DNA of 20,006 bases from Didymodactylos carnosus (GCA_905250885.1 CAJNOQ010003523.1:1-20006), one strand, 5' to 3'. Positions 1 through 10,305 are shown, counted from the first letter of the stretch. Made by a program: numbers and translations. The notes: a model not told the origin generated them from the letters alone.

Positions 1-886
1 TCACCAACACTAGTATAATCTCTCTTCTCTATATACTCATTTTGTTCCAGCATGTTCATCTAGAATCCGGCATACAATGGGATATCCCGAATTGCCGAAT
101 AAGTGTTTTTCTCTGGTAGTTGTACTTGTATTTTTATTTTATTTTTATTTTACCATTATTTCGTGAATAAAAGGAAAACTGTTTAAAAAAAACAAAAAAA
201 CCCTAGTCTGATTTATTTCTGACGATTTTAGGTCGAACAGAAAGTCGTAAAAACTTGGTTGACGTCTCATTTTAAAGAGATTTAACGAGCTGTCGACTGA
301 TGTGGTCCGAAAAATTTATTTATATCACGAGATAAAACGTCTATTTTCTACTTAAATATTATTTAGTTATAAAAGGTTCTAGCGTCAATGCTAAGTATGA
401 CGTCTCACACCTTATTGAAGATAAGTGTAAATGACGAATATGTTCCTAATTTGTTTACACAAGAAAAAGAGAATATAATCAAGTTATTCTTTCGTATATA
501 ATCTCTTCTCTTTCTTTTGTTCTGTAGTAATTTGACTTTTTCCTCTTTGTGCCAGAAAAAAATTAACTTTTCTGCACATCGGGGTGATTTGTGTTAATCT
601 CGTATTTATATTAAAAACACGAAACTTCCATTTTTTGTCAATATAATGGTATTTTGTGATGAGCGAAGACGACTGTCATATTGTCTTTAGATTTATTTTG
701 TCGTTACATATTTTTGACGAATATCTGCCTTGAATGCAAATGTTGATTATACTCGTTATACTAAATAATAAAAATATGTAATGATATTGGCCAAGCAGAT
801 ATGTTTTTAAAGATTCACGTGTTACTCTTGCTGTTTCCTCGACACCTTTTGGTCCTTTCGTGAACGTTCCACCTTTGGAAATGTAA
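1..886. other. AT-rich intergenic, no gene seen
   Basis: No supportable gene is visible on either strand. The stretch is AT-rich with homopolymer runs (for example near 180-200) and CT-rich patches near 20-40 and 485-530. The short open frames are what AT-rich random sequence produces and have no recognisable motif. Confidence 0.5.
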
Positions 887-1540
887 GGAGGAAGAGAAAT
901 TAGTGATACCACGAATCTCTTTGTTGACGATGATAATACAGCTTATGTGCGATATAATATACGTGATGAACCTTTGAGACATGTGATAGAAAAACTTCCA
1001 CCAAATTCGATGATAAGTATTGGGCAGTTCTCTATCGTTTTGGAAAAAGAAAATCTTCCTTAGTATGATGAAGGTGGAATGTTTAAATGGAAAGGACCTT
1101 TATCGATCAGTTAAATTACTGTGCAGATGGAAAATTTCTACCTGACATGTAACTGATTCGACTATAAATTCATGTTCAACTGGTGATCCCTTCGGAACCA
1201 ATTTCACGGTTCCTAGTCAACAGTTTAATGTGGCTACTCTGCCAATATCATCAGAAGAAACTTTATACATGTACTATGAAGAACGATTTCGCTATAGTAA
1301 GATCGTTTAAAAGGTCATGATTTTCAGGTTTGGATACTGATTGGAGTTATGTACAACGATACTTTACGACCTATGAAGTTTTATAATAATTTCACCGAAA
1401 ACATTCAAGATGAATTCAGTACAGAATAAATTCAAAGAATGTTTTTGAATTTTATCTATTGCACGGTGGTATATAATCGAATCATGCATCTTCATTACGT
1501 CGTTGCTTGCGCAAATCCTAAGGTACGTGTTCGAAGTTAG
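887..1540 (+). pseudogene. decayed protein-coding relic of unknown family
   Basis: Three neighbouring plus-strand stretches read like real protein but sit in different frames and are broken by stops. From 887 to 1063 the frame gives 58 codons, including a VDDDNTAYVRYN stretch and LRHVIEKLPPNS, and ends at TAG. Reading on in the same frame to about 1152 gives protein-like text broken by further stops. From 1146 to 1310 another frame gives GDPFGTNFTVPSQQF and ETLYMYYEERFRYS. From about 1329 a further segment contains MYNDTLRPMKFYNNFTENIQ. A GTAAG at 1297-1301 and a TTTCAG ending at about 1328 could be intron borders, but only 31 bp apart. The family is not recognised; an extracellular protein is possible from the N-glycosylation-like NFT motifs. 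This is an inference from protein-like composition only. Confidence 0.35.
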
Positions 1541-1799
1541 TCATAAAAATGTGCTATTTGTCCAAGTATTTCTAACTCGGTTTTAATATAGTTTTATGAA
1601 AATAATGGTAAACAGTTTAAACTCATTCTCTTACTGAACATAACAATTGCTGAAACTATTACATCAATTTTTGTCGCATCAAAAGTCTATGAAAGAGTTG
1701 AATTAATCTGCGCTATCACGTAAACATTAAGAGTGAATTTTTCTATATATATTGTCAATTGCAATCACACTGGAAAAAAGACAGAAAAAGAAGTGGGAG

Positions 1800-2660
1800 A
1801 GCATCCAGTTGAACGCTTATTTTCGATGAATTCGCCGTCGTCAACTTCTTACAGGCTCTTTGATCTGTTTCCTGTATTAATCGGATGGTGAAACACAGCA
1901 AAGACAAGGATCGACGGAATGAACGAAATAAACTAACATGCAAGATATCACAGATAACGTGGTGCGTTCAGACAATCAAACAACAACGAGATGTTAAGAC
2001 CAGGCAATGACAGAACGACAATAACCACAGGACTGAACAGCAGCTGTTTGTGCTCACTTAATTTTTCATGAACATGTTCTCTATAACCTTACCCAGTGCG
2101 GGTCATTGATCGTTGACGGGCAGCTTTTGGGATAATGAACAATGCGGAGAAGAGATTGGCAAAGAACAGAGCGAGAAAGTGGAAAAATAAAATAGCCGTA
2201 TTATGATCTTGGACGGCACGAGAATAATGAGTCACACACCAAAAAGGTCGCTCTTTCTTGTTGTCGACCAATTGACGATTCAGATTCAGAGGTTCATAAA
2301 TTATTGTACCCATGATGAAGAATGGTAAAAATACAATTATCCATTGAGCAATACATTTGCTCTTCTCTTTGTCAAAACTGATCCCTTTGAAAACAGTGAT
2401 CGCTTGTTCAACGGCCACACAGGCATTGAGTCAGCTGTGCATATATAGGAAAAGTTTAAGAAGAGGCTCGACGAAGATACACCCTCCACAGAGATCAGCA
2501 AGACTAACAGATACATTCATTTGAGTGATAAGAAGAAACCAAAACGTGATGAGAAACAAAAATTATCACTGACATTTGTTGATGATTGAGGAGCAAAGAA
2601 GGACGCTTGATACATCGGTCAGGCAATAAAAACTATGAGGATGAGATTCGGTCATCTAGT
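1800..2660 (-). pseudogene. class A (rhodopsin-like) GPCR pseudogene
   Basis: The minus strand carries the parts of a seven-transmembrane receptor in the right order but with stops and frame changes. Near 2640-2400 there is a hydrophobic FLFLITFWFLLITQM segment and then LADLCGGCIFVEPLLKLFLYMHS, resembling TM2-TM3. An in-frame stop follows before LNACVAVEQAITVFKG, which occupies the DRY-like end of TM3. The open part 2089-2418 holds a TM4-like IAQWIIVFLPFFIMGTIIY, an extracellular loop with CVTHYSRAVQ, and a TM5-like ILFFHFLALFFANLFSALF. At 2085-1950 comes an intracellular loop (YREHVHEKLSEHKQLL) and a TM6-like segment, then a stop. Beyond a frameshift, a TM7-like segment and RRRIHRK follow. 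Such divergent receptors are abundant in bdelloid rotifers, so the family call is fairly safe; no single intact receptor can be read. A possible minus-strand intron (about 2726-2804, GTAAGT to TTAG) lies upstream but no convincing TM1 exon was found. Confidence 0.7.
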
Positions 2661-3421
2661 CTGATCTTCCATCAAGTTCAGAAAAACTCACTAGACGGCT
2701 TAAATAATCTGGGTTTGTTTTTTTCCTAAATAATTGTTTTCTATGAATGTTGATTTACGTCATAACAAATGTTTGCTTATCACAACCACAGCGGTTTTAC
2801 TTACAGTCACAACTACCACCATCACAGCATCAGATTATGAGTCTGAAACCGGATTAGACTACCCACAATCATTCGTCGATTTAGCATGTTAGGCAGTACA
2901 TTTCTGGCGATCTTTATCTCGCGTTGCTTTCTGAGTGACTTGGAGCAACCGATTGACAGGAAGCCCCCGTAACAAACAGTTTGATATTTCTGCAACCTAA
3001 GACTTTCTTTCACAGAAGACTATCATTGCGAAAAAAAGTTAAAGAAATCGAAACCCATCTTTGGTCAACCCTTTCATCAAATAGTAATAAAAAAAGGTAA
3101 TAACCAGCTCATGACTTAATCGAAAAAGTGTGTCATAACAAAATTTGGACACATCTTTCACATTTATTACGAATAAAAGAGCAGATAAAAAATTTTATAA
3201 ATGGGAAATTTTAACCTTTTCCCTAGAGACGGCTAAGGGTTTTTATTTATTCTTACATTTACCATGATTTATCCTGGAAATACTCAATTATGCCATTGAC
3301 CGTCTGTTAACATTTAACATGTTCCCCGAATACATTGACGTTCGAAACAACTTTTCACTCTTATCACAAACATATGAAATGTCTAATCGAGAAACAAGAC
3401 AAGGCATAAATATATTTGAAG
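2661..3421. other. intergenic, possible remains of the GPCR 5' part
   Basis: No intact gene. A minus-strand open frame at 2822-3013 contains YGGFLS, a motif often seen at the start of TM1 in rotifer GPCRs, but the rest is not hydrophobic, so it may be a frameshifted relic or chance. A minus-strand AATAAA can be read at about 3242-3247, roughly 175 nt beyond the stop of the ART/PARP-like exon, and could serve as its poly(A) signal. Confidence 0.3.
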
Positions 3422-4653
3422 TTAAACTTGTTTAATGAGTATTCCATAAGTTCGAATATTTTTGGGATATTGGACGACCCATATATCATTGCTAGCACAG
3501 TTGACGCCATCAGGATTTACAGCTACTTGTAACATGCATTTAAAAGCTTTTTTTCCGTGCGTGGTATCTAATTTAATTTCGCCAACATATCCCTTTTCTG
3601 GAAAAGTCGGATCTGGAGAACAGTAAACACCTGTTCCGTAAGCATGAACTCTGGCTGGACGAAATCCTGTTTCATAGATGCTTGCAACAGCATCAACAAA
3701 CGCATATTGCTTGTCAATTAAGGCATCAGAAGTGCTGAAGTCTACAGCTGTTGCCCTTCCAGTTCCATGAAAAGCTCTGTACCAGTTCCCGGGATCTCCA
3801 AATGGATCCAGCCATTTGTCGTTTGGATACTTGCCCAACACCTTCAATCCATACCTTGTCCAACCAATCGGTTGAGTATATAATTTAGTTCTTCCAGGTG
3901 GCCCAACTTGATATGTGGTTGCTATAGTTGTGAAATCTTTATTTCCACGAACATCAAACTGTGATATATCGAATGATGGTCGATATAGTAGTGGATGAAT
4001 TTTGGCCGCTTTGAATTGTTCGAATTGATTTAATAATTTTCTTGAAATGCCTGTTAGTGTTCTAAATATATTATTTGCTAAATCTTTAACTGTATAGACT
4101 ATACTAAATGATCCACTATAGAAATCTTTTAAGACAATATTTTTTTTGTCGATATTATGTGCTTTAGATAATCGTTCAAGTATATCATCGATAACTGGAT
4201 GTGACTGACTTTGTTCTATCATATGACCCAATGCGTGAATAATTTTCAAATCATGTGGTTCACCTGTGGCATATTTACTATTACCAAGTCCATCACTACT
4301 ATTTAGTTTCAAAACAAATGGTCTATCGTGGAAGCCAAGGTCGACTAAATTTCCGGATGCATCATGAAGATTCATACCTTGAGTGGAGTCAAAAAATACA
4401 CATTGTTGATTACCTTCTACAAGCAAATTGTTTAGAACATGACACATCGTGTCCCTTTCGGTCATGTTTCCTGATGGCGACTGGGACAATATAGACTGTG
4501 TAAGCCTCTCAGCTTTTTGAATGTCTGGTCTGTTTCGATTTGCAACATCTTCAATTCCTGGAAAGTTATCGTAGTAGGCTCGTAATTCTTCTTGTTTTTT
4601 CAAAAATGATTGCATGTCTCTTCGGTTTATATCATCCCATTGACGTGGCGGCT
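3422..4653 (-). CDS. ART/PARP-fold-like protein, C-terminal exon
   Basis: The open frame from an internal ATG at 4615 gives 397 residues. The coding look continues upstream without an ATG (PPRQWDDINRRD just before that Met) to a TGA, so this is probably a 3' exon, entered at TTTTGTTCCAG|AG (exon from 4653) or TTAG|CA (exon from 4668); both give phase 1. Numbered from the internal Met, residues 50-175 hold CVFFDSTQGMNL and GFHDRPFVLKLN. The C-terminal third looks like an ADP-ribosyltransferase/PARP fold: GWTRYGLKVLGKY (251-263), WYRAFHGTG (278-286, H283 as the NAD-binding His) and GTGVYCSPDP (327-336, Y331 as the conserved Tyr). NDIWVVQYPKNIRTYGILI (376-394) sits where PARPs place the catalytic Glu. 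That Glu is not obvious; D377 is the nearest acidic residue, so activity is uncertain. The domain type is common in rotifers and some fungi. Family call by motif only. It may belong to the caspase-like gene upstream on the same strand. Confidence 0.7.
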
Positions 4654-4867
4654 CTGGAACAAAATTTGCTAAGTACGTTTTTCAGAACAAGATAAAAGTT
4701 GTGATTTTAATCAAGCTGATAGTCATACTATTCCAATTCGTTTTATCTGTTAGAAGTAGTATATTCCTTAAGGAAAACCGGGATTTTATTCCAAGGAATT
4801 TCGGCTCAGTCCCAGCTTCGATGATTTTTGGTTCGAATCGAAAGTGATGCAGAACTTTTAGCCGCGA

Positions 4868-4988
4868 TCGAAAAGTCACCGAAATTTCAGACTGAGCACT
4901 ACCGCGTGCACTAACTTTTGATAGAAATAAGACTTTTGTGGGGGATTAATGAGGCAGGACTCGGTCTGAAATTTCGATGACTTTTCGA
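4868..4988. repeat. 29-bp inverted repeat (hairpin)
   Basis: 4868-4896 (beginning TCGAAAAGTCACCG) and 4960-4988 are inverted copies matching at 27 of 29 positions, with about 63 bp between them. It lies between the ART/PARP-like exon and the 853-bp transposon, inside the proposed long intron. It could be the ends of a very short MITE or a relic of a foldback element. No target duplication was identified. Confidence 0.6.
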
Positions 4989-5221
4989 GCTTATCCAGTA
5001 GCCTTCATAACTTTCGTCTCGCACCGAAAATTCCTCACGTCGAAACTCCTGCAATCCTTTTCTTATGGTCTATCAAATTTGTCTATTCTCTAAGAATAGG
5101 TTAGTCATGACTAAACGATATTTATGTTATTTTCTAAACTTCAGTGATTACCACAGCAGTATCTTAACACCTTCGGGCGTAACCTAGTGGTATGATGTTG
5201 CACTTATCTCGTTGTGTAGAT

Positions 5222-6074
5222 CGGCTTGTCCACGTAACGCGACACTTCGCTAATCAAGTTTATAAAAAAAAAATTTTCGTTTTAGAAAATTTGGAATAAA
5301 CCACTAGATGTAATTTTTAATTCTAGGAGCCCGTTTAAAACGCTTTTTTGATAAAAATTGGTTTTTGAGTCTCAAACCGGTTTTTGAACATTTCAAAAAT
5401 CGGGTTTTCTACTTTTAGCTGAGAAAGCTTTCGAAAAATAAATTTCTAAACTTATGGTTTCGTAGAAAATTTAATTCTCTACAAAATGGCGTATTTGGTT
5501 TTGAGCTTCAGCGCTTTAGAAAATTTGTACATTTGCCGACTTAATTTACAGTTTTTGACCCTCCAACCCGAGGTAGCGACTTTATTCTTGAGTATGTCGG
5601 CTGACTGTAGCACGAATAATTATATGTATAAATATCAAAATCTTCTGATCATATTAGGTCCCTCAAAAATACTCGACAAAAATAGTGCGTAACCCCGTTA
5701 CGTTTATGTTTTCATGTTTTTGCCTTAACTAAAGATGTTCGAAAAATTCTTATTTTTACCATCTGATAGCCCGTTCTGTGCTATACAATTTCTGTCCTAA
5801 AAACGTTTCATTATGACCTTTACCTTTGTCCGAATTCACGTTTTTGTTGATAGCACTCGAAAAAAACGGTGTTTTTTCGTAACGCCGTTACGGCCTACAA
5901 AAACCGTTCTCAAAATTCCAGACTTCATCGAAAAATTTTCATTTTTATACCGTAAATGGGGGTCGACGGGCTGCATCGAATGGCGTTTAAATGAGCTTTT
6001 TAACTATTTTAGTTTCCGAGATAATTTCATTTTAGTGCGTCCAAAACATAACGTCGTTACGTTTGGACAAGCCG
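5222..6074. mobile_element. non-autonomous DNA transposon (MITE-like), 853 bp
   Basis: The left end CGGCTTGTCCACGTAACG and the right end CGTTACGTTTGGACAAGCCG are inverted copies of about 20-24 bp with a 2-base gap. The same four bases, AGAT, flank both ends (5218-5221 and 6075-6078), as expected for a target-site duplication. The interior has no transposase-like frame and shows two related internal segments (near 5740-5790 and 5930-5980). A diverged copy of the right half, ending in the same GTTTGGACAAGC sequence, occurs at about 19710-19931, so this is a dispersed family. Superfamily is not determined; a 4-bp duplication does not settle it. The right end lies 20 bp beyond the unspliced stop of the caspase-like second exon. 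Confidence 0.75.
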
Positions 6075-6174
6075 AGATACGCTCATAATGAAATCTATGA
6101 GTTAACTGACCCTTTTCCTATTTCAGATATACCTCTGTTTCTGTTAAGACAGCTTTCCCTTTTGTCTAATTTAC

Positions 6175-6974
6175 CTTCAACAGGTACGATTACTTCATTC
6201 AAATATACTTGTCTATGTGGCAGCAATCCGTTCATAGACAATGGTCGCTGTTTTCTGTTGCTTTCCTGGAAGACATCGTTTCTTATGCGTTGAAAAATAT
6301 CAGTGATATGAACATTTTCTTGTGTAATATTCTTTAGCAAATGTTTGGTGAATAAATCATTACGATCTATTTTCAGAACGTCACTAACTATTTGATTAGC
6401 ATCACAGGCAAACTGAATGAATGCTCCAGTTATTGGCTTCATCTCATGTAGACCTTTGCTAGCAGCTAAAAAAAAGGTGAACCGTACTTTTACAGCTTTA
6501 GCACCGATGTTACTTACAATTTGATGCTGGTGTACTTTTCAGAGAGTAAGGCCTATAGCAATCCAAAATCATTATAGTCGCGTACGATGGATTTCGTTTA
6601 ACTAGTCGCGCGACTGTTCGCTCAACATTAATAGCAAAGTCTTCAACGTCTGTATCAGTTTCTATTTGAGTGTCACGAACGGGAATCAAATAGTTTTCGC
6701 CATTGACTTGATAACTATGACCAGCAAAATAGAATAAGATCAAATCGCCATCGCCAACCGTATTTGAGAAATCAATGATATGTGTGGCCATCTGATTCTT
6801 ATCTAAATTACAGCCCATTTTGACATTGAAATTGATTTTTTCAAGCGAATCCCTCAAATCCTTAGCATTGTTGATAGAATGAGGTAGACTATTATCCGAC
6901 CGATTGTAATTACCATTACCGATAATCAGCGCTAACTTTCGACTTTGAGATAATTTCTGGTGAGAGCTTGCCAT
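6175..6974 (-). CDS. caspase-like (peptidase C14 p20) protein, two 5' exons, Cys-to-Tyr at the active site
   Basis: Exon 1 is 6974-6518 and exon 2 is 6465-6175, joined across a 52-bp phase-1 intron with GTAAGT and a TTTTTTTTAG acceptor. Exon 1 codes a p20 caspase/metacaspase-like fold: RKLALIIGNGNY (12-23), LPHSINNAKDLRDSLEKINF (30-49), LILFYFAGHSYQ (78-89) with catalytic His 86, and GENYLIPV (92-99). In MILDCYRPY (135-143) the usual order is Asp-X-Cys-Arg, so Tyr140 sits where the nucleophile is expected; C139 is one residue early. Exon 2 carries a p10-like part with FIQFACDAN, LFTKHLLKNI and RPLSMNGL. It can end at a phase-1 donor (GAAG|GTAAAT, intron from 6174); if not spliced, the frame runs to a stop at 6095. 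The start ATG aligns with that of the divergent paralogue at 10320. The protein is probably longer, with the ART/PARP-like exon downstream a candidate C-terminus. Confidence 0.78.
6466..6517 (-). other. short spliceosomal intron (52 bp, phase 1)
   Basis: On the minus strand it begins GTAAGTAAC and ends in a long T run then AG. Removing it joins two caspase-like halves in frame. The paralogue at 10320 has a 51-bp intron at the same place and phase with the same GTAAGTAAC donor. Confidence 0.85.
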
Positions 6975-6987
6975 CTTTTATTTTGAC

Positions 6988-6993
6988 CTGAAA
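6988..6993 (-). other. splice acceptor 13 nt before the caspase-like start codon
   Basis: TTTCAG ends 13 nt upstream of ATG 6974. The divergent paralogue has TTTCAG 14 nt before its ATG. It marks either a 5'-UTR intron or a spliced-leader trans-splicing site, which bdelloid rotifers are known to use. This is inference; no donor was identified. Confidence 0.5.
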
Positions 6994-9900
6994 TATTCAG
7001 CAAAACAATCTTTAAGTTTCGGTATCCGTCAGGTGATGGTCTTTCCCAGTGATGCGAGCTTTTACTATTCATACTTCAAGTATCCTATCTTTCACTGTGC
7101 TATCGAAAGCAAAAATGACAAATCGTGAAAATAAGATAGTTTCAGAAACAAAAACTTTTTACGCATATAAACATCCAAAGAAGTCACAGCTATATGTGAA
7201 AAAGCATGAAAGTAATTCTATTTAAATATACTAGAAGATATGCCGCGCGCTTTAATAGCCACGTAAAAAACGGCAGACAGACCCGTCAGAGAAGTAAGAA
7301 AAAAATTGACTTCTCTACGCGAACAAAGAATGTGTTTTATACAAGCCCTACAAAACGATCTTTGTTGAGAAGAACAACGTCAATTCCATTAAGTTTTACG
7401 AACTTACTTTTTTCTCTTAAAAAAATGTGTTTTTTACCGATAAAATGTGCGCTGTTCACCCGTAAAAGGTTGCCTTTTACATTACTTACTTAACTCGGAA
7501 GCAGAATGGCTTGGTACGAATTTCTTTTAAATTTCAACTGAACCAGACAAAAATTTCTTTTTTAAAATTCCATTAGAGGATAAAAAACAGTAAGTTCTAT
7601 TGTTACTTACTCGCCATATAAAGCTTTTTGAATATTAAATAGAAAACTATTAACTTCAGTCAATGCAACGGAGTGAATATATGTTTAGTTGCCAGGTTTT
7701 TCATCTGAAAACAATAAAACCGAAGGTGAATTCATTTCTGTAGTAAGAGTTACAATATGAGAACACACGTTTTTGTAGTTCCTGTTTTTATTTTATTCGC
7801 CTTAATATGGACGAAATATGCCTGTGGTATTGAGTTTGATGCATTCATAATCACGTACACACTTCTTCTGCCCAAAGAATATAGCTGGTTTGTTTACGTT
7901 CTGTTTTTTCTAAACAACGAAAAGTAAGAAAATGTATGGATGCTTTTACTGCTGCTTACGAAATCTTTTGCACTTTCATTTCCTGCTTTTCTTGTCTAAA
8001 TAATGGTCGAAACTGCATCAATTTAGCTAAAGATCGAACCAAATCATGCCGATTGTCGCTGAAAAATGGCCATATCCCTACACCCGGTAACCGGCGGTGT
8101 TCGGTTGTTGTTGCTTCGTCCAGGAACGGTCAAGGCGGAACACTGAAAATGAGTATCGTATTCTTCGTTCCAAGATCTCAGCATTTACTCCGAGTGTTCT
8201 ACTTGAAACATCTCGTACGCTTTCGCCCAGTTCAGATATAAAAGGCAGTGGCAAAAAAACGATTTTCATATCAATCCTGCATCTGAAAAAAAATGTCGAG
8301 ACTAATGAGAAAATCAGTAATAAGACGTAACGAGTGAATTCCTGCGCATAATTCATATTTTAATAAAATTTACTGTACGAACATCCAGCTGGTGGAAGGT
8401 TTGTTGCCTGTTAACAAAAACGAATTATAAATTGCGATCTGTTTTCTTATATATATACATTTGGCCTTAGGTGAAGGAACCTCGAGTTGGGTAAGGCTTG
8501 AGTCTAGAGCCTATCGGATCCGATCCGGCTCCGCCTAGATTCAAATCGGAATTCAGAAACTCTTGGATCTGCTGGGCTCCGCTTGAACCTCATCCAAAAT
8601 GACAACGATCTGCTCTCTCTCTCCCTACGTCTGATCGCATTTACTAAAAATGTAGCACCTTTACTCAATGGAAAGTGCTAATAGTAACACCTTTTTATTC
8701 TGGCATGGCACTTCGCAAGAACGTAGATGTGAAACCGCATCTATGGATGCACGTGCCATGATATGTTCGATTTACTATCACATTGATGATGACATAGATT
8801 TAACCAGCAAATAGTTAGTTCTAGAAGAATTATTGTGAAAAATTTTCACACATAGTCATTCTTGCTCCTTCCGCTTTAAGCGCTTTCTTTTCGCTTAACG
8901 AAAGGCACTTGAATAAATTGTCACTCGTATTGACAACGGAATAAAATAATGAACGTAATAAATTGTATTGTTGAGATGTACTTGGTATGTTGATTGCCCT
9001 ACAAGTAAAATTCACACTTTCATTATAGCAAAGAAAAAATCTGAGTACATCTTCCTAATCACTCGATAGAAGTCATGTTAATAGGGCATTAACCAACTCA
9101 GATCCTTTATCCTTACTATGGATTATTTTGACGGTCGAGAGCAGAAGTGACGGTCGAGTGACAAGTTAGTTTAGGCTACACCTATTGACATTTCATTCCA
9201 AAGACGAATCAGAAATGATACAAGCAACAGAAACGAAAGCTAAATAACGTTAGAGAGCTCGTCAAGATCTACGAAATATCTTGTATAACTTTTAATTTTG
9301 ATTGAGTCGAGATGTCCGCATGGTTAACTTTGAGTTACAGGTCTATACATCATAGGAGTGTCCACAAGCATGGTTAACATACTTAGTACGAGTTCATCTG
9401 ATGAATCTAAACAATCTCTCAAAGACTCAATTCTCTATGAGCTTTGTATTATGATGATTGAGGACATGAGACTGTACACTCAAAGGCTATAGAGTATTCA
9501 TAGAACTTCTCTAAAACCTGCAGTAAAAACAAGGGAGAGAAATATATGTGGTTGTCCGTAACCTGCACTTTCTTACTTTACATCAGGTCTCGAAACGGGC
9601 TACCCAGTTTGGTGATTCAGCCCAAACCAGCAAGGCTTTTCTTCAGGACCGAGTGGGCTTAAGCAACATCTGGGCCACGAAAAAGCGGTACGTTTTGAGA
9701 CCTGTTCCGCTTCCCTCTCGTTTTAGAAGGAAAAGTTTTCATCGCGAACGTCTTTCTTTATGTGACTTTGCAGATTTTAGAAGTCCTAAACAGCATAGCC
9801 TCTACCTTAGGTTTTTTGAGAATCTCCGAGATCACCTAACAGTTTCTTCTAAGGAGGATAAGTAGAGAATCGCCCTTTCCTTAGTGAGACAGATGTACAA

Positions 9901-10200
9901 TCCGAGACTATTCCAAATTCGATAGCAAAACCGAAGTTAATCATCGAATTCAGGTCGAATTCAGAGGAACTTTCCATTATCTGGTAGTCCAAATAATTCG
10001 TTACAACCGTATACTAGTCTCGTGTGGTAGAAACCAAATAGAATCGAAAACGAGTTTTCCTCCTGAGAGTTTCAAACAAAATTTCGTTTACATATATTCT
10101 TAATGTAGTATGATGGCGCATATTGGGACTCAGAATGCATTCTTACCCTTGGCATTGTCCTGTTTCCACTAACCGAGCAAAAGATAGGATGATAAAAGTA
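6994..10200. other. 3.2 kb divergent intergenic region
   Basis: This region separates the two divergent caspase-like genes. Apart from the small signal-peptide-like ORF at 7757 nothing convincing is coded. The open frames at 7206-7493, 7936-8241, 8078-8356, 8830-9015 and 9548-9865 have Lys/Arg/Ser-rich or patternless translations. A locally GC-richer patch at about 8480-8620 has two similar GGATC...GGCTCCGC segments. CATGGTTAAC occurs twice, near 9318 and 9369. Promoters for both caspase-like genes must lie here, but no element can be assigned. Confidence 0.45.
7757..7927 (+). CDS. small signal-peptide-like ORF, unknown
   Basis: A 56-residue frame starts at ATG 7757 with a good signal-peptide profile: a basic MRTHV start, a hydrophobic core (VFVVPVFILFALIW) and a polar TKYACG region, then IEFDAFIITYTLLLPKEYSW. 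It ends NNEK at a TAA that overlaps a consensus GTAAG donor (7924-7928), so it may be the first exon of a secreted protein whose later exons are not resolved. A candidate acceptor near 8027 (ATTTAG) would give an immediate stop in the required phase. The family is not recognised. It may also be a decayed gene or chance. Confidence 0.3.
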   Translation: MRTHVFVVPVFILFALIWTKYACGIEFDAFIITYTLLLPKEYSWFVYVLFFLNNEK

Positions 10201-10299
10201 TGGTTTATAAAAACTTCGTACTTAAAAAAGGCAATTACTTTTCTCTCAGCGACAAAAACTGCTATGATTGTCGAGGCGTAAGGACAGTTTTATTCAGTA

Positions 10300-10305
10300 T
10301 TTCAG
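10300..10305 (+). other. splice acceptor 14 nt before the caspase-NHL start codon
   Basis: TTTCAG precedes ATG 10320 by 14 nt, matching the arrangement in the minus-strand paralogue. It argues for starting at 10320 rather than the in-frame ATG at 10200, whose 40 extra residues have no counterpart in the paralogue. It may be a trans-splicing acceptor or the end of a 5'-UTR intron. Confidence 0.5.

Noticed and set aside
4255..4494. 79-residue plus-strand open frame
   Set aside because: Lies wholly antisense to the ART/PARP-like exon and has no motif; a shadow frame.
5170..5245. tRNA-like stretch (ACCTAGTGGTATGATG resembles an A box)
   Set aside because: No paired acceptor or anticodon stem and no B box GGTTC sequence could be found; at most a tRNA-derived repeat relic.
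5813..6293. Two overlapping plus-strand open frames at the right end of the 853-bp transposon
   Set aside because: The first lies in the non-autonomous element with no transposase motif, the second is antisense to the second caspase exon.
7206..7493. 95-residue plus-strand open frame, Lys/Arg/Ser/Thr-rich
   Set aside because: Composition reflects A-rich sequence, no domain or hydrophobic pattern, no splice or poly(A) context.
8078..8356. Overlapping open frames on both strands
   Set aside because: Both strands are open over the same stretch with patternless translations, as expected by chance.
9548..9865. 105-residue plus-strand open frame
   Set aside because: No recognisable motif on either strand and no start context; kept only as part of the intergenic description.
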